Below, one piece after another: positions 22,707-31,847 of a stretch of 44,266 nt of DNA. The translations under genes and the position numbers were made by a program. Below the pieces are notes generated by a model. The model had not been told where the DNA came from. It did no database searches and saw only the letters and a list, made by a program, of their open reading frames with translations. The DNA is from CARZYU01 sp964370085 (GTDB lineage Bacteria; Bacillota_I; Bacilli_A; RF39; UBA660), in contig CAYJHI010000003.1 in assembly GCA_964370085.1 (NCBI GenBank), positions 1-44,266 of the forward strand, in the 5' to 3' direction. Positions within the stretch are counted from its first letter, which is position 1. Every line of letters starts with the position of its first letter.

Positions 22707-24866
22707 TTAAAATTTCGGCTCCAAAACAAACTCAATACTTTCAGTACCAGAAAAACTATCAATTACAATACTTTCCGATAATGATTGAGAAATAACATAC
22801 CCCGATCCAGAAAACGAACAATTAATTGAAGCCATTTCACAATAAGTAAGAACATCCTTATATGAATATCCCCCAAAATTAGGCAACATAACCTGACTAG
22901 AATTAGTCTTCAAAAAAATAATTTCATTTAATTGCATTACAGAGCCAGAAGGAATACTTTGTTCAATAACTGTATCACCATTGCCAATCACTACAACATT
23001 AAACTTAGTTAAATCAAATTCGTCATAAACATCGACAAGAGGTGAATTAACATAATTCTCTACACTCATTTCTTCTTTAACCACTGCTCCATTATTATTA
23101 TAATCTTTACCATAGTATTTACTAATATTTTCAATAACACTAGTAACAACAGTAGAAGCTGCTTTTTGACTAGCGTTACCCGGACGTTTAACAGAAAGAT
23201 AAATAATTATTTCTGGTTCCTCTAAAGGATACATTCCTGCAAAGGATACAATAACCTCATCCTTACCACTAATATAACCGCTTCCATCTTCTGTTGCAAT
23301 TTGTGCTGTTCCTGTTTTTGCAATCACATCATATCCATCTAGTTTATAAAGAGTCCCCGTATTGCCGGCAACATTTACGGTATCATACATAAGTTTTTTT
23401 ACAGCGTCAATAGTTTCAATACTAGCAACTCGTTCAATTTCTTGTCTTTCTCCAACAAACTCAATTTCACCAGTATTAGGATCAATAATTTTTTCAATAA
23501 TATAAGGTTCCAATAAAATACCATCATTAGCTATAGCCGTTAAAGCTTGAATATTTTGAACAGGAGTAGTTGTAATACCTTGGCCAAAAGCAGCATTATA
23601 AATTTCTGTCTCATATTGAAAACTAATATCTCCTTCTAATTCATTAGGCAAAGAAATACCTGTAGTAGAACCAAAACCCAATTTTTGAAAATAATTATAT
23701 AAAATATCTCCAGACATATATTCTTCAACAAGATTAATTGCAGCAACATTACTAGAATAAGCAAATCCTTTATCATAAGTGATATAACCCCAACCATCTG
23801 TATTCCAATCACCGATTAAAGTTTTATCAGAAGTCTCATAAGTACCTGACAAATAAGTTTGATTACCATCGTATAAACCAGTTTCCATAGCAGCCATATA
23901 TGTATAAATTTTCATAGTTGAACCAGGCTCATAAGGCAATGACACATTATAGTCTAAATAATTAGTTAAATCTCTCACATTAGGATCAAATGCAGGATAA
24001 GAACCAGAAGCCAAAATTTTACCAGAATCAGCTTCAGCAACCATCATAGTCATCCACTCATAACCATAGGTATCATAAGAATCTTTCATAGCTTGTTCAA
24101 CAAAAAATTGAATACTATTATCAATTGTCAAATATACATCTTGTCCATAAACAGGATCAACTTGAGTTACCTCAGTACCAGGTATTTGATATCCTTTTAA
24201 ATCTTTTTGATAAGTAATATATCCATCTGTTCCTTTTAAGATATCGTTAAACTCTTTTTCAATACCTAGTTCACCAACTATTTCTTCTGTGTAAACGTCA
24301 TCTTCAACAATTTCAACATTGCGAGAATAACCAACAGTATAAGAAGCAAAATTACCATTAGGATAATAGCGCTTCTGTTCCTCTATAAAATCCAAACCTG
24401 GAAGATTTAAATCTACTATTTTTTCTTTAGTAAGTTCAGTTAAGTCACGACCATAAGCACCAAATTCCGTCTGATAAACATTATCTTTAGAAAGTAAATT
24501 TAAAATTTCTGATTCCGGCATCCCTATAACAGCTGATAATTCTTTTGCCGTAAGTTCTTTGTCAACAACGTGTTTTGGAGATGTAGAACCATCACTTCTA
24601 CTCTCATCCAAATATGCAATCAAAGTATATGAAGCTACGTTTTGAGCAAGCACTTCTCCATCTGAAGTATAAATTGTACCTCTAGTGGCAGGTAAAATAT
24701 CGGTTCTAGTAGTTCTTTGGTCGGCAATTGTTGATAAATCATGACCATCAATAGTATCACTTGTAGCTAACTGAGCAGTTCTGAAAATAATCACAACAAA
24801 AAAAAGAAATGTAACTAGCATAAAAATTTTACTTATTTTAACACTATTTCTTACATTCTTCTTCAT
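22707..24866 (-). CDS. pbpB: Class B penicillin-binding protein, PBP2B/SpoVD type, with PASTA domains
   Basis: 719 residues. A transmembrane anchor at 13-30 is followed by the dimerisation domain (ATRGTIYTSDGEVLAQN, 60-76) and the transpeptidase domain with S316-T-M-K319, S371-S-N373 and K517-T-G519. Two C-terminal PASTA-like segments cover about 600-650 and 655-705 (VMLPNFGGYSYKDVLTYCE). It cross-links peptidoglycan during septum formation, or during cortex formation if it is the SpoVD member; sequence alone does not separate these. It follows ftsL by 14 bases, the standard division-cluster order. Confidence 0.96.
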   Translation of the reverse strand: MKKNVRNSVKISKIFMLVTFLFFVVIIFRTAQLATSDTIDGHDLSTIADQRTTRTDILPATRGTIYTSDGEVLAQNVASYTLIAYLDESRSDGSTSPKHVVDKELTAKELSAVIGMPESEILNLLSKDNVYQTEFGAYGRDLTELTKEKIVDLNLPGLDFIEEQKRYYPNGNFASYTVGYSRNVEIVEDDVYTEEIVGELGIEKEFNDILKGTDGYITYQKDLKGYQIPGTEVTQVDPVYGQDVYLTIDNSIQFFVEQAMKDSYDTYGYEWMTMMVAEADSGKILASGSYPAFDPNVRDLTNYLDYNVSLPYEPGSTMKIYTYMAAMETGLYDGNQTYLSGTYETSDKTLIGDWNTDGWGYITYDKGFAYSSNVAAINLVEEYMSGDILYNYFQKLGFGSTTGISLPNELEGDISFQYETEIYNAAFGQGITTTPVQNIQALTAIANDGILLEPYIIEKIIDPNTGEIEFVGERQEIERVASIETIDAVKKLMYDTVNVAGNTGTLYKLDGYDVIAKTGTAQIATEDGSGYISGKDEVIVSFAGMYPLEEPEIIIYLSVKRPGNASQKAASTVVTSVIENISKYYGKDYNNNGAVVKEEMSVENYVNSPLVDVYDEFDLTKFNVVVIGNGDTVIEQSIPSGSVMQLNEIIFLKTNSSQVMLPNFGGYSYKDVLTYCEMASINCSFSGSGYVISQSLSESIVIDSFSGTESIEFVLEPKF

Positions 24867-24880
24867 AACTCACATCCTAT

Positions 24881-25183
24881 TTATTGCGTAATATCGTCAA
24901 CAATTTTAATATTATCATTATTATAACTTAAACCTTGATCTTTAGCAATTGCTTGAATTTTATCTAATGAAGCCAACTCGTTAATTTTCATAGATAAACT
25001 TTCATTTTTCTTGTTCTGTGCACTAATTTCATCTTTGGTTTTTTCCACTTCGAAATTAACTTGAGATAAGGCCGCTTTAGAAAAAACAATAGTAATTGGA
25101 CTAGAAACCAACAATAGTATAGCAAAAGTATATATCAATTTTTCAAACTTAGACATTTTTAAACGTTTTTTAACTTTACGCAT
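24881..25183 (-). CDS. ftsL: Cell division protein FtsL
   Basis: 100 residues with the expected topology: a basic cytoplasmic start (MRKVKKRLKMSKFEK), one membrane helix (about 13-33) and an external coiled coil (about 40-75, QVNFEVEKTKDEISAQNKK). FtsL, with DivIC/FtsB, activates septal peptidoglycan synthesis. Sequence conservation in this family is low; the call rests on topology and on position between rsmH and pbpB. An AAGGAG site lies upstream. Confidence 0.88.
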   Translation of the reverse strand: MRKVKKRLKMSKFEKLIYTFAILLLVSSPITIVFSKAALSQVNFEVEKTKDEISAQNKKNESLSMKINELASLDKIQAIAKDQGLSYNNDNIKIVDDITQ

Positions 25184-25198
25184 ACTATCTAATCTCCT

Positions 25199-26122
25199 TT
25201 ACTTTATTTTTTCAATAACCCTCAATTTAGCACTTCTAGATCTAGTATTATCATTTTGTTCTTGCTCAGTAGGAAGAATAACCTTGGTATTAACCAATTT
25301 AAAATCTGGCAACATACTAGAATCTACATTAGGTAAACCCTTTATCATTGGATCTTCAATTACATATTCTTTAAACACATTTTTAACAATTCTATCTTCT
25401 AAAGAGTGAAAAGTTATAATCGCTACTCTACCACCAACCTCTAGCAAAGAAATAGCATCTTTCACACTTTTTTCTAATATTTCTAATTCCTTATTAACTT
25501 CAATACGAATAGCTTGAAAAATTTGTTTAGCTGGATGTTTATCTATTCTAAATTTAATAGGAACAGCTGACTTTATTATATCAACCAACTCTAAAGTTGT
25601 TTCAATCTTTTTTTCTTTTCTTCTCTCAACAATATGTTTTGCAATATTATTAGCAAACTTAGCTTCTCCATATTTTGAAAAAATTCTACTAAGTTCCCAT
25701 TTATCATAATCATTCACAACATCATACGCCGTCAAAGATTGATTTTGGTCCATTCTCATATCTAAATTAGCATCATTATGATAACTAAACCCTCTTTCTG
25801 ACTCGTCAAGTTGAGGACTAGATACACCAAGATCAAACAAAACTCCATTAACTTTTGTTATACCAAGTTTATTTAACTCATTTTTCATATTAACAAAATT
25901 ACTCTTAACTATAGTAAAATTAGGTGCTATAGTTTGAAGTTTTGCTTTACTAGCATCAATAGCTTTCTGATCTTGATCAAAGGCGAATAAACAACCCCTT
26001 TTAATTCTTTTTAATATCTCACTACTGTGACCAGCATATCCCAAAGTAGCATCTACAACGATACTATCTTCAGACAAATTCAAAGCTTCAATACATTCAT
26101 TTAACAATACACTAATATGCAT
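25199..26122 (-). CDS. rsmH: 16S rRNA (cytosine1402-N4)-methyltransferase
   Basis: 307 residues. RsmH (MraW) methylates C1402 in the 16S rRNA decoding centre using S-adenosylmethionine. Recognisable blocks: HISVLLNECIEALN, VDATLGYAGHSSEILKR (AdoMet binding), GVLFDLGVSSPQLDESERGF, LDMRMDQNQSLTAYDVVN, HPAKQIFQAIRIEVN and ITFHSLEDRIVKNVF. The ATG at 26122 is chosen because AGGTGG stands 5 bases upstream; the in-frame GTG at 26131 overlaps that site. That site also overlaps the mraZ stop codon. Confidence 0.97.
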   Translation of the reverse strand: MHISVLLNECIEALNLSEDSIVVDATLGYAGHSSEILKRIKRGCLFAFDQDQKAIDASKAKLQTIAPNFTIVKSNFVNMKNELNKLGITKVNGVLFDLGVSSPQLDESERGFSYHNDANLDMRMDQNQSLTAYDVVNDYDKWELSRIFSKYGEAKFANNIAKHIVERRKEKKIETTLELVDIIKSAVPIKFRIDKHPAKQIFQAIRIEVNKELEILEKSVKDAISLLEVGGRVAIITFHSLEDRIVKNVFKEYVIEDPMIKGLPNVDSSMLPDFKLVNTKVILPTEQEQNDNTRSRSAKLRVIEKIK

Positions 26123-26131
26123 ATAATCCAC

Positions 26132-26569
26132 CTACAAATCTACATTATCCGAAAATAACGATTCCGCTATATCAGACATCTGTTCACAATTAACATCAAA
26201 GAAGTGATTCCAACTTTCTAAACTCCAAATTTCAATTCGATCAGCAACTCCAACTATTACACAATCTTTTTTTAAATTTGCATAATCTATTAACGGAGAT
26301 GATAAATTTACTCTTCCTTGTTTATCAAAATCAGCAGTTGAAGCTCCAGATAAGAAAAATCTAGTAAAACTTCTAGCATTTTTTTTAGTAAAAGATAAAG
26401 ATTCAAGTTTATCGACAATGCCGTTCCACTTTTCCTGTGGATAGACAAATAAACAGTTCTCTATACCTCTAGTTACAACGAAATTACTTTTTAAAATTTC
26501 CCTGAATTTAGAAGGTATAATCAAACGTCCCTTTTCATCAATCGAATGATGAAATTCCCCCATAAACAT
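26132..26569 (-). CDS. mraZ: Transcriptional regulator MraZ
   Basis: 145 residues, family length, with two AbrB-like MraZ repeats: GEFHHSIDEKGRLIIPSKFR and the second half TADFDKQGRVNLSSPLIDYA. MraZ is the autorepressor of the division (dcw) cluster. The ATG at 26569 is chosen because GGGGGA lies 5 bases upstream. It heads mraZ-rsmH-ftsL-pbpB. A promoter and a triple GTGG direct repeat, the expected MraZ operator, lie just upstream. Confidence 0.97.
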   Translation of the reverse strand: MFMGEFHHSIDEKGRLIIPSKFREILKSNFVVTRGIENCLFVYPQEKWNGIVDKLESLSFTKKNARSFTRFFLSGASTADFDKQGRVNLSSPLIDYANLKKDCVIVGVADRIEIWSLESWNHFFDVNCEQMSDIAESLFSDNVDL

Positions 26570-26576
26570 ATTGATC

Positions 26577-26603
26577 CCCCACTTTTCACCACTAACTACC
26601 ACT
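26577..26603 (-). promoter_or_regulatory. MraZ operator (three GTGG repeats, 10-base period)
   Basis: GTGGT (26602-26598), GTGGT (26592-26588) and GTGGG (26582-26578) are spaced exactly 10 bases apart, just after the predicted transcript start and running into the mraZ ribosome binding site. MraZ is known to bind such repeated TGGG/GTGG boxes upstream of its own gene. Confidence 0.8.
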
Positions 26604-26614
26604 TCACAATATAA

Positions 26615-26643
26615 ATAATACTACATTATTAAGATAAAGTAAA
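26615..26643 (-). promoter_or_regulatory. Promoter of the mraZ cluster
   Basis: TTTACT (26643-26638), 17 bases, TATTAT (26620-26615). Predicted start near 26608, directly before the MraZ boxes. Confidence 0.7.
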
Positions 26644-26690
26644 GAATATATTAGAATTTACCACAAACACAAACGTAAAAAAGCGTAAAG

Positions 26691-26717
26691 AAAAAGAGAA
26701 AGTAATCTTCTCTTTTT
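26691..26717 (-). terminator. Terminator of thrS
   Basis: A 10-bp stem AAAAAGAGAA/TTCTCTTTTT with a 7-base loop insulates thrS from the mraZ promoter downstream. Confidence 0.8.
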
Positions 26718-26747
26718 GTTTAATATCAACAAACTAATTTACCAAAA

Positions 26748-28523
26748 TTAATTTGTTTTTTTAATAATATGTTTTTCTTTTATATCCTTATTAATTATAT
26801 CCAAAAATTCATTCCATGTTACAGTAATAGTTTCTTGTTGTCCATATAATCTATAACTAATTGTATTATCCTTTTCTTCTTGTTCACCTAATATAATTGT
26901 ATAAGGTACTTTTTGTGTTTGAGTTTCACGTAATCTATACCCTAATTTCTCATTACGCAAATCTGCTGTTGCTCGTATTTGACTATCTAATAGAAATTCC
27001 TCTACTTTTTTAGCATACTCACTATGATGCTCAGAAGAAACCGGTACAATAGTAGTTTGTACAGGAGCTAACCAAGTTGGAAATGCTCCAGCAAAATGTT
27101 CTAACATTAAAACGAAAAATCTTTCATAAGATCCTAAAATCGCTCTATGAACCATAACCGGGTTTTGCTTTTGTCCGTTTTCATCTACATAAGTCAAACC
27201 AAATCTTTTTGGAGTAGCAAAATCAAGTTGAACAGTAGGAATTTGAATTTCTCGTCCCATAGCATCCGTAAACATAAAATCTAACTTTGGACCATATAAA
27301 GCCGCTTCGCCTTCACATCTCTTAGCATTCAATCCTAGCTCATCAGAAATTTCTTGCAACATATTTTCACAAGTAGCCCAATCTTCTTCATTACCAATAT
27401 ATTTCTCATGATGTGCATCATCGCGAACTGATAAAGAAACCCAATGATTATCCCATAATCCCACAGATTTGTAAAAATCTCTAATTATATTACACATATT
27501 AATAACTTCTTGTTTTACTTGATCTACCCTACAAAAAGAATGTCCATCTTCAACAGTAATAGCATAAACTCGGCTCATACCACTTACTGCCCCTTGTAAT
27601 TCAGCTCTATACTGTTTATCCGATTCCATATATCTAATAGGTAAATCACGATACGATCTGATTTTAGATGCATAAATTTGTGTATGATGTGGACATTGAA
27701 CTGGCTTAAGTACAAATTCATGTCCTTTAGGAGACGCTACTCTAAAAAGTTCATCATTAAATTTTGCAGCATGTCCAGAAGTTTCAAACAAAGAAATATT
27801 CGCTAGAGATGGACAACTAACTTTTTGAAATCCATAACGACGACAAATTCTCTCAACTTCACGTTGTAACTCGTCTTTAATAATGACTCCTCTAGGAGTA
27901 TACAACGGTAATCCTGGTCCTACAAATTCAGAATTACAAAACAAATCAAGTTCACGTCCAAGTCTACGATGATCTCTTTTCTTCGCTTCTTCTAAAAAAG
28001 TTAATCTCTCAGTCAAAGCCTCTTCAGTATCAAAGCATACTCCATAAATTCTTTGTAACATCTTATTTTTTACATCACCCTTATAATAAGCTCCAGAAAC
28101 TTTCAATAATTTATAATATTTAATTTCTTTAACTGTTTCCACGTGAGGACCTCGACATAAATCAGTAAAATCGCCTTGTGAGTAACAAGAAATAACTAAA
28201 TCATCAGTATCCATATTGTTAATTAAATCTACTTTATATATATCATCAGCAAATTTTTCTAAAGCTTCTTCTTTCGTTAACTCTGAACGAACAATTCGTT
28301 TACCATCTTTAGAAATTTTCTTCATTTCTTTTTCGATTTTAAGTAAATCTTCCTCTTTAATTACATCATCACCTAAATCAATATCGTAATAAAAACCTTC
28401 TTCAATAACAGGTCCTACCCAAAATTTCGCTTTCGGATACAAATTCTTAACTGCATGCGCTAATAAATGAGCACACGAATGATTAAGAACGTTCAACTTT
28501 TCATTTTCTTTAATATTTATCAT
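26748..28523 (-). CDS. thrS: Threonyl-tRNA synthetase, without TGS domain
   Basis: 591 residues. The editing domain begins almost at the N-terminus (NHSCAHLLAHAVKNLYP, with H19-x3-H23, and later the SAD block YSQGDFTDLCRGPHV). The class II catalytic core follows (FVLKPVQCPHHTQIY with a zinc-ligand Cys, RYMESDKQYRAELQGAVSG, and the C-terminal anticodon-binding domain with QTTIVPVSSEHHSEYA). The N-terminal TGS domain of about 60 residues found in most bacterial ThrRS is missing. The ATG at 28523 follows GGAGGG; longer in-frame starts lie inside the T-box terminator. Regulated by the T-box leader directly upstream. Confidence 0.96.
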   Translation of the reverse strand: MINIKENEKLNVLNHSCAHLLAHAVKNLYPKAKFWVGPVIEEGFYYDIDLGDDVIKEEDLLKIEKEMKKISKDGKRIVRSELTKEEALEKFADDIYKVDLINNMDTDDLVISCYSQGDFTDLCRGPHVETVKEIKYYKLLKVSGAYYKGDVKNKMLQRIYGVCFDTEEALTERLTFLEEAKKRDHRRLGRELDLFCNSEFVGPGLPLYTPRGVIIKDELQREVERICRRYGFQKVSCPSLANISLFETSGHAAKFNDELFRVASPKGHEFVLKPVQCPHHTQIYASKIRSYRDLPIRYMESDKQYRAELQGAVSGMSRVYAITVEDGHSFCRVDQVKQEVINMCNIIRDFYKSVGLWDNHWVSLSVRDDAHHEKYIGNEEDWATCENMLQEISDELGLNAKRCEGEAALYGPKLDFMFTDAMGREIQIPTVQLDFATPKRFGLTYVDENGQKQNPVMVHRAILGSYERFFVLMLEHFAGAFPTWLAPVQTTIVPVSSEHHSEYAKKVEEFLLDSQIRATADLRNEKLGYRLRETQTQKVPYTIILGEQEEKDNTISYRLYGQQETITVTWNEFLDIINKDIKEKHIIKKTN

Positions 28524-28526
28524 TTT

Positions 28527-28747
28527 TCCCTCCATATAAAAACTCCTATTTTTCACAATAGGAGTGCAGGGCACGGTACCATCCTTAATTTAACTTAATT
28601 TTTTGTAACGCAATAAACTTGCGGAAAACCATTACGGCTTCAACTAAAAGGTAGTAAAAGTAAATCGTTTGCTCTGTTCTCACCAACCACAGAATCTCTA
28701 ATTCAAATAAACTTACTTTCGTGTCCTCATTCAAAGTCATTCAATAT
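28527..28747 (-). promoter_or_regulatory. T-box riboswitch of thrS
   Basis: On the minus strand the leader has the T-box core GGATGGTACCGTG (28584-28572), followed by a terminator hairpin ACTCCTATT/AATAGGAGT (28565-28557 with 28550-28542) and a T run just before the thrS ribosome binding site. Upstream are AGAGA and a stem-loop fitting stem I, with ACT/ACC triplets on its 3' side as candidate Thr specifiers; I cannot settle which is the specifier. Uncharged tRNA-Thr would favour the antiterminator. tRNA-Thr(GGT) and (TGT) genes are both in the window. Confidence 0.9.
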
Positions 28748-28753
28748 ACAAAT

Positions 28754-28782
28754 ATAATAACTTTTTTTTTATAGTTTGTCAA
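28754..28782 (-). promoter_or_regulatory. Promoter of the thrS T-box leader
   Basis: TTGACA (28782-28777), 17 bases, TATTAT (28759-28754). The -35 begins just after the dnaI stop codon. Confidence 0.85.
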
Positions 28783-28788
28783 TTATTA

Positions 28789-29700
28789 TTACTTACCTCT
28801 TCTATTATCACTAATCAATTCAAGATGTTCTGTTAAACACTTAATTCTTTCCACAATGCGTCTAGCTTTCACTTTGTCCACTGCATTAGAAGAAGTACTT
28901 AAATGGTTTTCAAGTTGTTCTATTGTTAAATTAGAAGTAAAGAAAGTTGGAAGTTTCTCTTCCATTCGATATTGTAATATCGGACCTAGAACTTCATCTC
29001 TACCCCATGGCGTAACATTTTCAGCACCAATATCATCAAGTAATAACAAAGGAGCAGTCTTTACCAAATAAAACAATTCTTTATAATTATCCTTAAATGA
29101 CTCTTTTAAATTTCTAAGTAATTCAGGATAATAAACCATAACACTTTTAACATCCTTATTGGCAAGTTCATTAAACAATGCCGAAATCATATACGTTTTC
29201 CCGCTCCCAAAGGAACCACTCAAATACAATCCATTAATACTATCATTCTCCAAATATTTTTTAATGAATTTTTGGAAATATTTAATTATAAGTAATCTTT
29301 TTTTATCTTCCGTAAAAATATTAGCAAAACTAGCTCTCTTTATTTCTTTAGACATATTTAAAAAAGTAATATTTTTCAAAAAACCACTAGTACTAACATT
29401 AGCTATTTCAAAAGGACACGCTACATAAGAAAAAAGAATTCTTTTGTTATCTGAACTAGGCGTATAACAATAACCTGCGACTTTATTCTTACAAGAGCTA
29501 ATTCCATCACAGCTAACACAGTTCTGTTTTTCTGAAAAACTATCCTGCAAAGAAGATGTATATTTAATTAAAATATCTTCTTTAATTGCAAGATTATAAA
29601 CATAATCACTAAACATTTTGTTACTGCAAGCATCCATAAAAGAACGTTTTAATTCACCTATAGAACCACTCATATCAATTACTTCATTAATTTTTTTCAT
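28789..29700 (-). CDS. dnaI: Primosomal helicase loader DnaI
   Basis: 303 residues. The N-terminal domain carries four Cys (61, 64, 70, 78), a zinc site of DnaI proteins. The C-terminal AAA+ domain has Walker A GSFGSGKT (162-169), Walker B LLLLDDIGAE, and a sensor FFTSNLTIEQL. DnaI loads the replicative helicase with DnaB and DnaD. Adjacent to thrS, as in Bacillus. A GGAGTAGGTG stretch precedes the ATG. Confidence 0.95.
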   Translation of the reverse strand: MKKINEVIDMSGSIGELKRSFMDACSNKMFSDYVYNLAIKEDILIKYTSSLQDSFSEKQNCVSCDGISSCKNKVAGYCYTPSSDNKRILFSYVACPFEIANVSTSGFLKNITFLNMSKEIKRASFANIFTEDKKRLLIIKYFQKFIKKYLENDSINGLYLSGSFGSGKTYMISALFNELANKDVKSVMVYYPELLRNLKESFKDNYKELFYLVKTAPLLLLDDIGAENVTPWGRDEVLGPILQYRMEEKLPTFFTSNLTIEQLENHLSTSSNAVDKVKARRIVERIKCLTEHLELISDNRRGK

Positions 29701-29743
29701 ACAACACCTACTCCATTCAATTTTAACATAATAACAACTAAAT

Positions 29744-29765
29744 AAAAAGAGGAAAACCTTCCTCC
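29744..29765 (-). terminator. Terminator after comEC
   Basis: The stem GAGGAA/TTCCTC and a 4-base loop are followed on the minus strand by TTTTT. A second hairpin, CGCTAAT ... ATTAGCG, starts at the comEC stop just upstream. Confidence 0.78.
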
Positions 29766-29793
29766 ATATATATTAACGCTAATACATCAGCGA

Positions 29794-30657
29794 TTAGCGA
29801 CCACTAAATTGAAAAGAACTATCTTGAAAACTATACTTAACACTGCCATCAATACTAGTTAAATAAGTTTCAATATCATACTGTTTCAACCTATCCATAA
29901 CTATTATATGCGGATGATTAAAATTGTTGTCTAAAGAAACACTAATCAGTGCAACATTAGGATTAATGTTAGACAAAAAGTATTCACTTGAACTAGTATA
30001 ACTACCATGATGCCCAAGTTTAAGAACATCTACATTACCCAATCCATAATCCTCTAACAATAACGATTCTGTTTTAATTGAAGCATCGCCCATTAATAAA
30101 ACTTTTGAAGTAGAAGAAACAATCATAGTCATAATGCTACTATCATTTTCATCATCTAAATCATAACAAAAAAAATATAAAGCATAGTTAGAAAACGACA
30201 AATTTAAAAAACTATTTATTTTAAAATAACCAATTGACTTCTCTTCCAATAAATCTACTATTCTACTCTCTAAATCATTAAAATCATTCATATTAAACAT
30301 CACCTGCTCAACACTAAAATTATTCAATAATTCAATTGCCTCTCCTGCATGATCATAATCACCATGTGTCAATACCAAAAGATCTATTTTATAAATACCT
30401 ATAGATTTAAAAAAAGGAATTAATTCATTTCTCATAATAGAGTATTTATTAGAAGCACCATATTGAAATTGACCACCAGTATCTATAAGAATATTCTTGT
30501 TATCAATATGAACCAACATACAATCACCCTGCCCCACATCCAACATATATATGTAATCATCAGAACCAAAATAAGGTAACAACCTAACAAAACTTACAAA
30601 CAAAACTAATACAATCATCATAAAATATTTCCGTTTCCTCACAAAGAAAACAGTCAA
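29794..30657 (-). CDS. comEC: ComEC C-terminal metallo-beta-lactamase domain (separate reading frame)
   Basis: 287 residues. One or two hydrophobic segments (about 10-30) lead into MLDVGQGDCMLVHIDNKNIL, the standard ComEC domain start, then the metal motif LTHGDYDHAGEA and the blocks VLLMGDASIKTE and LKLGHHGSYTSSS. In ComEC this domain is thought to degrade the non-transported DNA strand. Here it is in the -1 frame relative to the membrane part, and the two overlap by 4 bases (TTG start over the TGA stop). See the finding on the split. It ends at two hairpins before dnaI. Confidence 0.85.
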   Translation of the reverse strand: MTVFFVRKRKYFMMIVLVLFVSFVRLLPYFGSDDYIYMLDVGQGDCMLVHIDNKNILIDTGGQFQYGASNKYSIMRNELIPFFKSIGIYKIDLLVLTHGDYDHAGEAIELLNNFSVEQVMFNMNDFNDLESRIVDLLEEKSIGYFKINSFLNLSFSNYALYFFCYDLDDENDSSIMTMIVSSTSKVLLMGDASIKTESLLLEDYGLGNVDVLKLGHHGSYTSSSEYFLSNINPNVALISVSLDNNFNHPHIIVMDRLKQYDIETYLTSIDGSVKYSFQDSSFQFSGR

Positions 30658-31847
30658 AAACTGACTAGAAAATATAACATCAACAACACAAAATTAGGTT
30701 TTGGAATATTAATTACTAACCAATCTATTTCACCACATATTAAAGATGTTTTTTCTAAAATAAAAATCAAAAATGAATATATAGGCATTAGAAACGGTAA
30801 AAACAAAACCACAAAGGACATTGGAAATACCAACATCGATACAAAAGGAACAAAAAACAAATTAAAAAGAACACTTAACAAATTAATTTGATAAAAATTA
30901 TTCACAAGTATTGGCACACTCGCTATAAAAGATATTAAAGAAATAAAGAACATTTTTTTTAATTTGCTATTAATTTCTTTTAATCTATCAGCTACAAATA
31001 ATAATGCAAAACTTATTGAAAATGAAAATTGAAAACCTACATCAAATAAAAACCAAGGATTCATAATAAGAATAATAGATAAAGTAATTATAAAAACATT
31101 AATAGCTTTGACTTGAAAATAAAATAATTTATTAATTGAAAACAATCCAAAAAACAGTAAACTTCTCACAACAGAAGCTGAAGTATCAAGCAAAAAAGAA
31201 TAGAATAAGAGACATACAAAAACAAATAAGTATTTAAAATATAAAGAAATTTTAAAACGAGAACACAACATCAACAAAAAAGAACTAATTATACCTATAT
31301 GCATACCTGAAATAGCAAACAAATGACTAATCCCATTAACTTGATAACTTTTCATAACTTCATTATCAACGTCATCTTTATCTCCTAATAAAAACATTTT
31401 TAAATACGTATTATTAGACAAACTATTAAAATAATTGTAAATTCCACTTTTAAAAGAATTAAAAATATTAGTATTCTTCTCAATAATATTTACTGTTTCA
31501 GCATCCACTTTATAATTAATTCCCCTAACTCTTTGATACATTTTGTAATCAAAAGTATTTTCGATGGTAGGATTCTCATATACATTCACTACGCCTTCAA
31601 TTAATACTGTATCTCCTAACTCTAACTCCAACCCAACATCTGAGTAATAAATTTGCAAGTCATCTACTACAAAACTTATAGAGTAATCACTATATTGAAG
31701 ACTTCTAATCACACCTTTAAATTGAGTTTTTTCCATATCAAGAGAATAATTAAAAGATAAACATCTAATCACAGATATAATTAATATCAAAAATAACAAT
31801 AAATAATATACATAATTACACAGTAATATTTTCCTTAAGACTAGCAA
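30654..31847 (-). CDS. comEC: ComEC N-terminal and channel domain (separate reading frame)
   Basis: About 397 residues. An N-terminal membrane segment, an OB-like external region (about 45-120) and the competence domain with ISHLFAISGMHIGIISSFL, DTSASVVRSLLFFG and NPWFLFDVGFQFSFSISF. ComEC forms the channel for single-stranded DNA uptake. The TTG at 31847 is preferred since AGGTGA lies 8 bases upstream; a GTG at 31859 overlaps that site. It overlaps comEA. The frame ends at a TGA after an AGTTTTTG stretch, where one extra T would join it to the metallo-beta-lactamase frame. Confidence 0.88.
   Translation of the reverse strand: MLVLRKILLCNYVYYLLLFLILIISVIRCLSFNYSLDMEKTQFKGVIRSLQYSDYSISFVVDDLQIYYSDVGLELELGDTVLIEGVVNVYENPTIENTFDYKMYQRVRGINYKVDAETVNIIEKNTNIFNSFKSGIYNYFNSLSNNTYLKMFLLGDKDDVDNEVMKSYQVNGISHLFAISGMHIGIISSFLLMLCSRFKISLYFKYLFVFVCLLFYSFLLDTSASVVRSLLFFGLFSINKLFYFQVKAINVFIITLSIILIMNPWFLFDVGFQFSFSISFALLFVADRLKEINSKLKKMFFISLISFIASVPILVNNFYQINLLSVLFNLFFVPFVSMLVFPMSFVVLFLPFLMPIYSFLIFILEKTSLICGEIDWLVINIPKPNFVLLMLYFLVSF

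Noticed and set aside
22593..22781. 62-codon plus-strand frame between the kinase-like gene and pbpB
   Set aside because: Overlaps both genes in antisense, with low-complexity Ile/Asn/Tyr composition and no ribosome binding site.
28856..29428. Two plus-strand frames opposite dnaI
   Set aside because: Entirely antisense to a well-conserved gene, no ribosome binding site and no recognisable protein.
30645..30665. Programmed -1 frameshift in comEC
   Set aside because: The site is not a standard X-XXY-YYZ slippery heptamer in the zero frame and I see no clear downstream pseudoknot; a simple indel or natural split is more likely, although slippage on the T run cannot be excluded.
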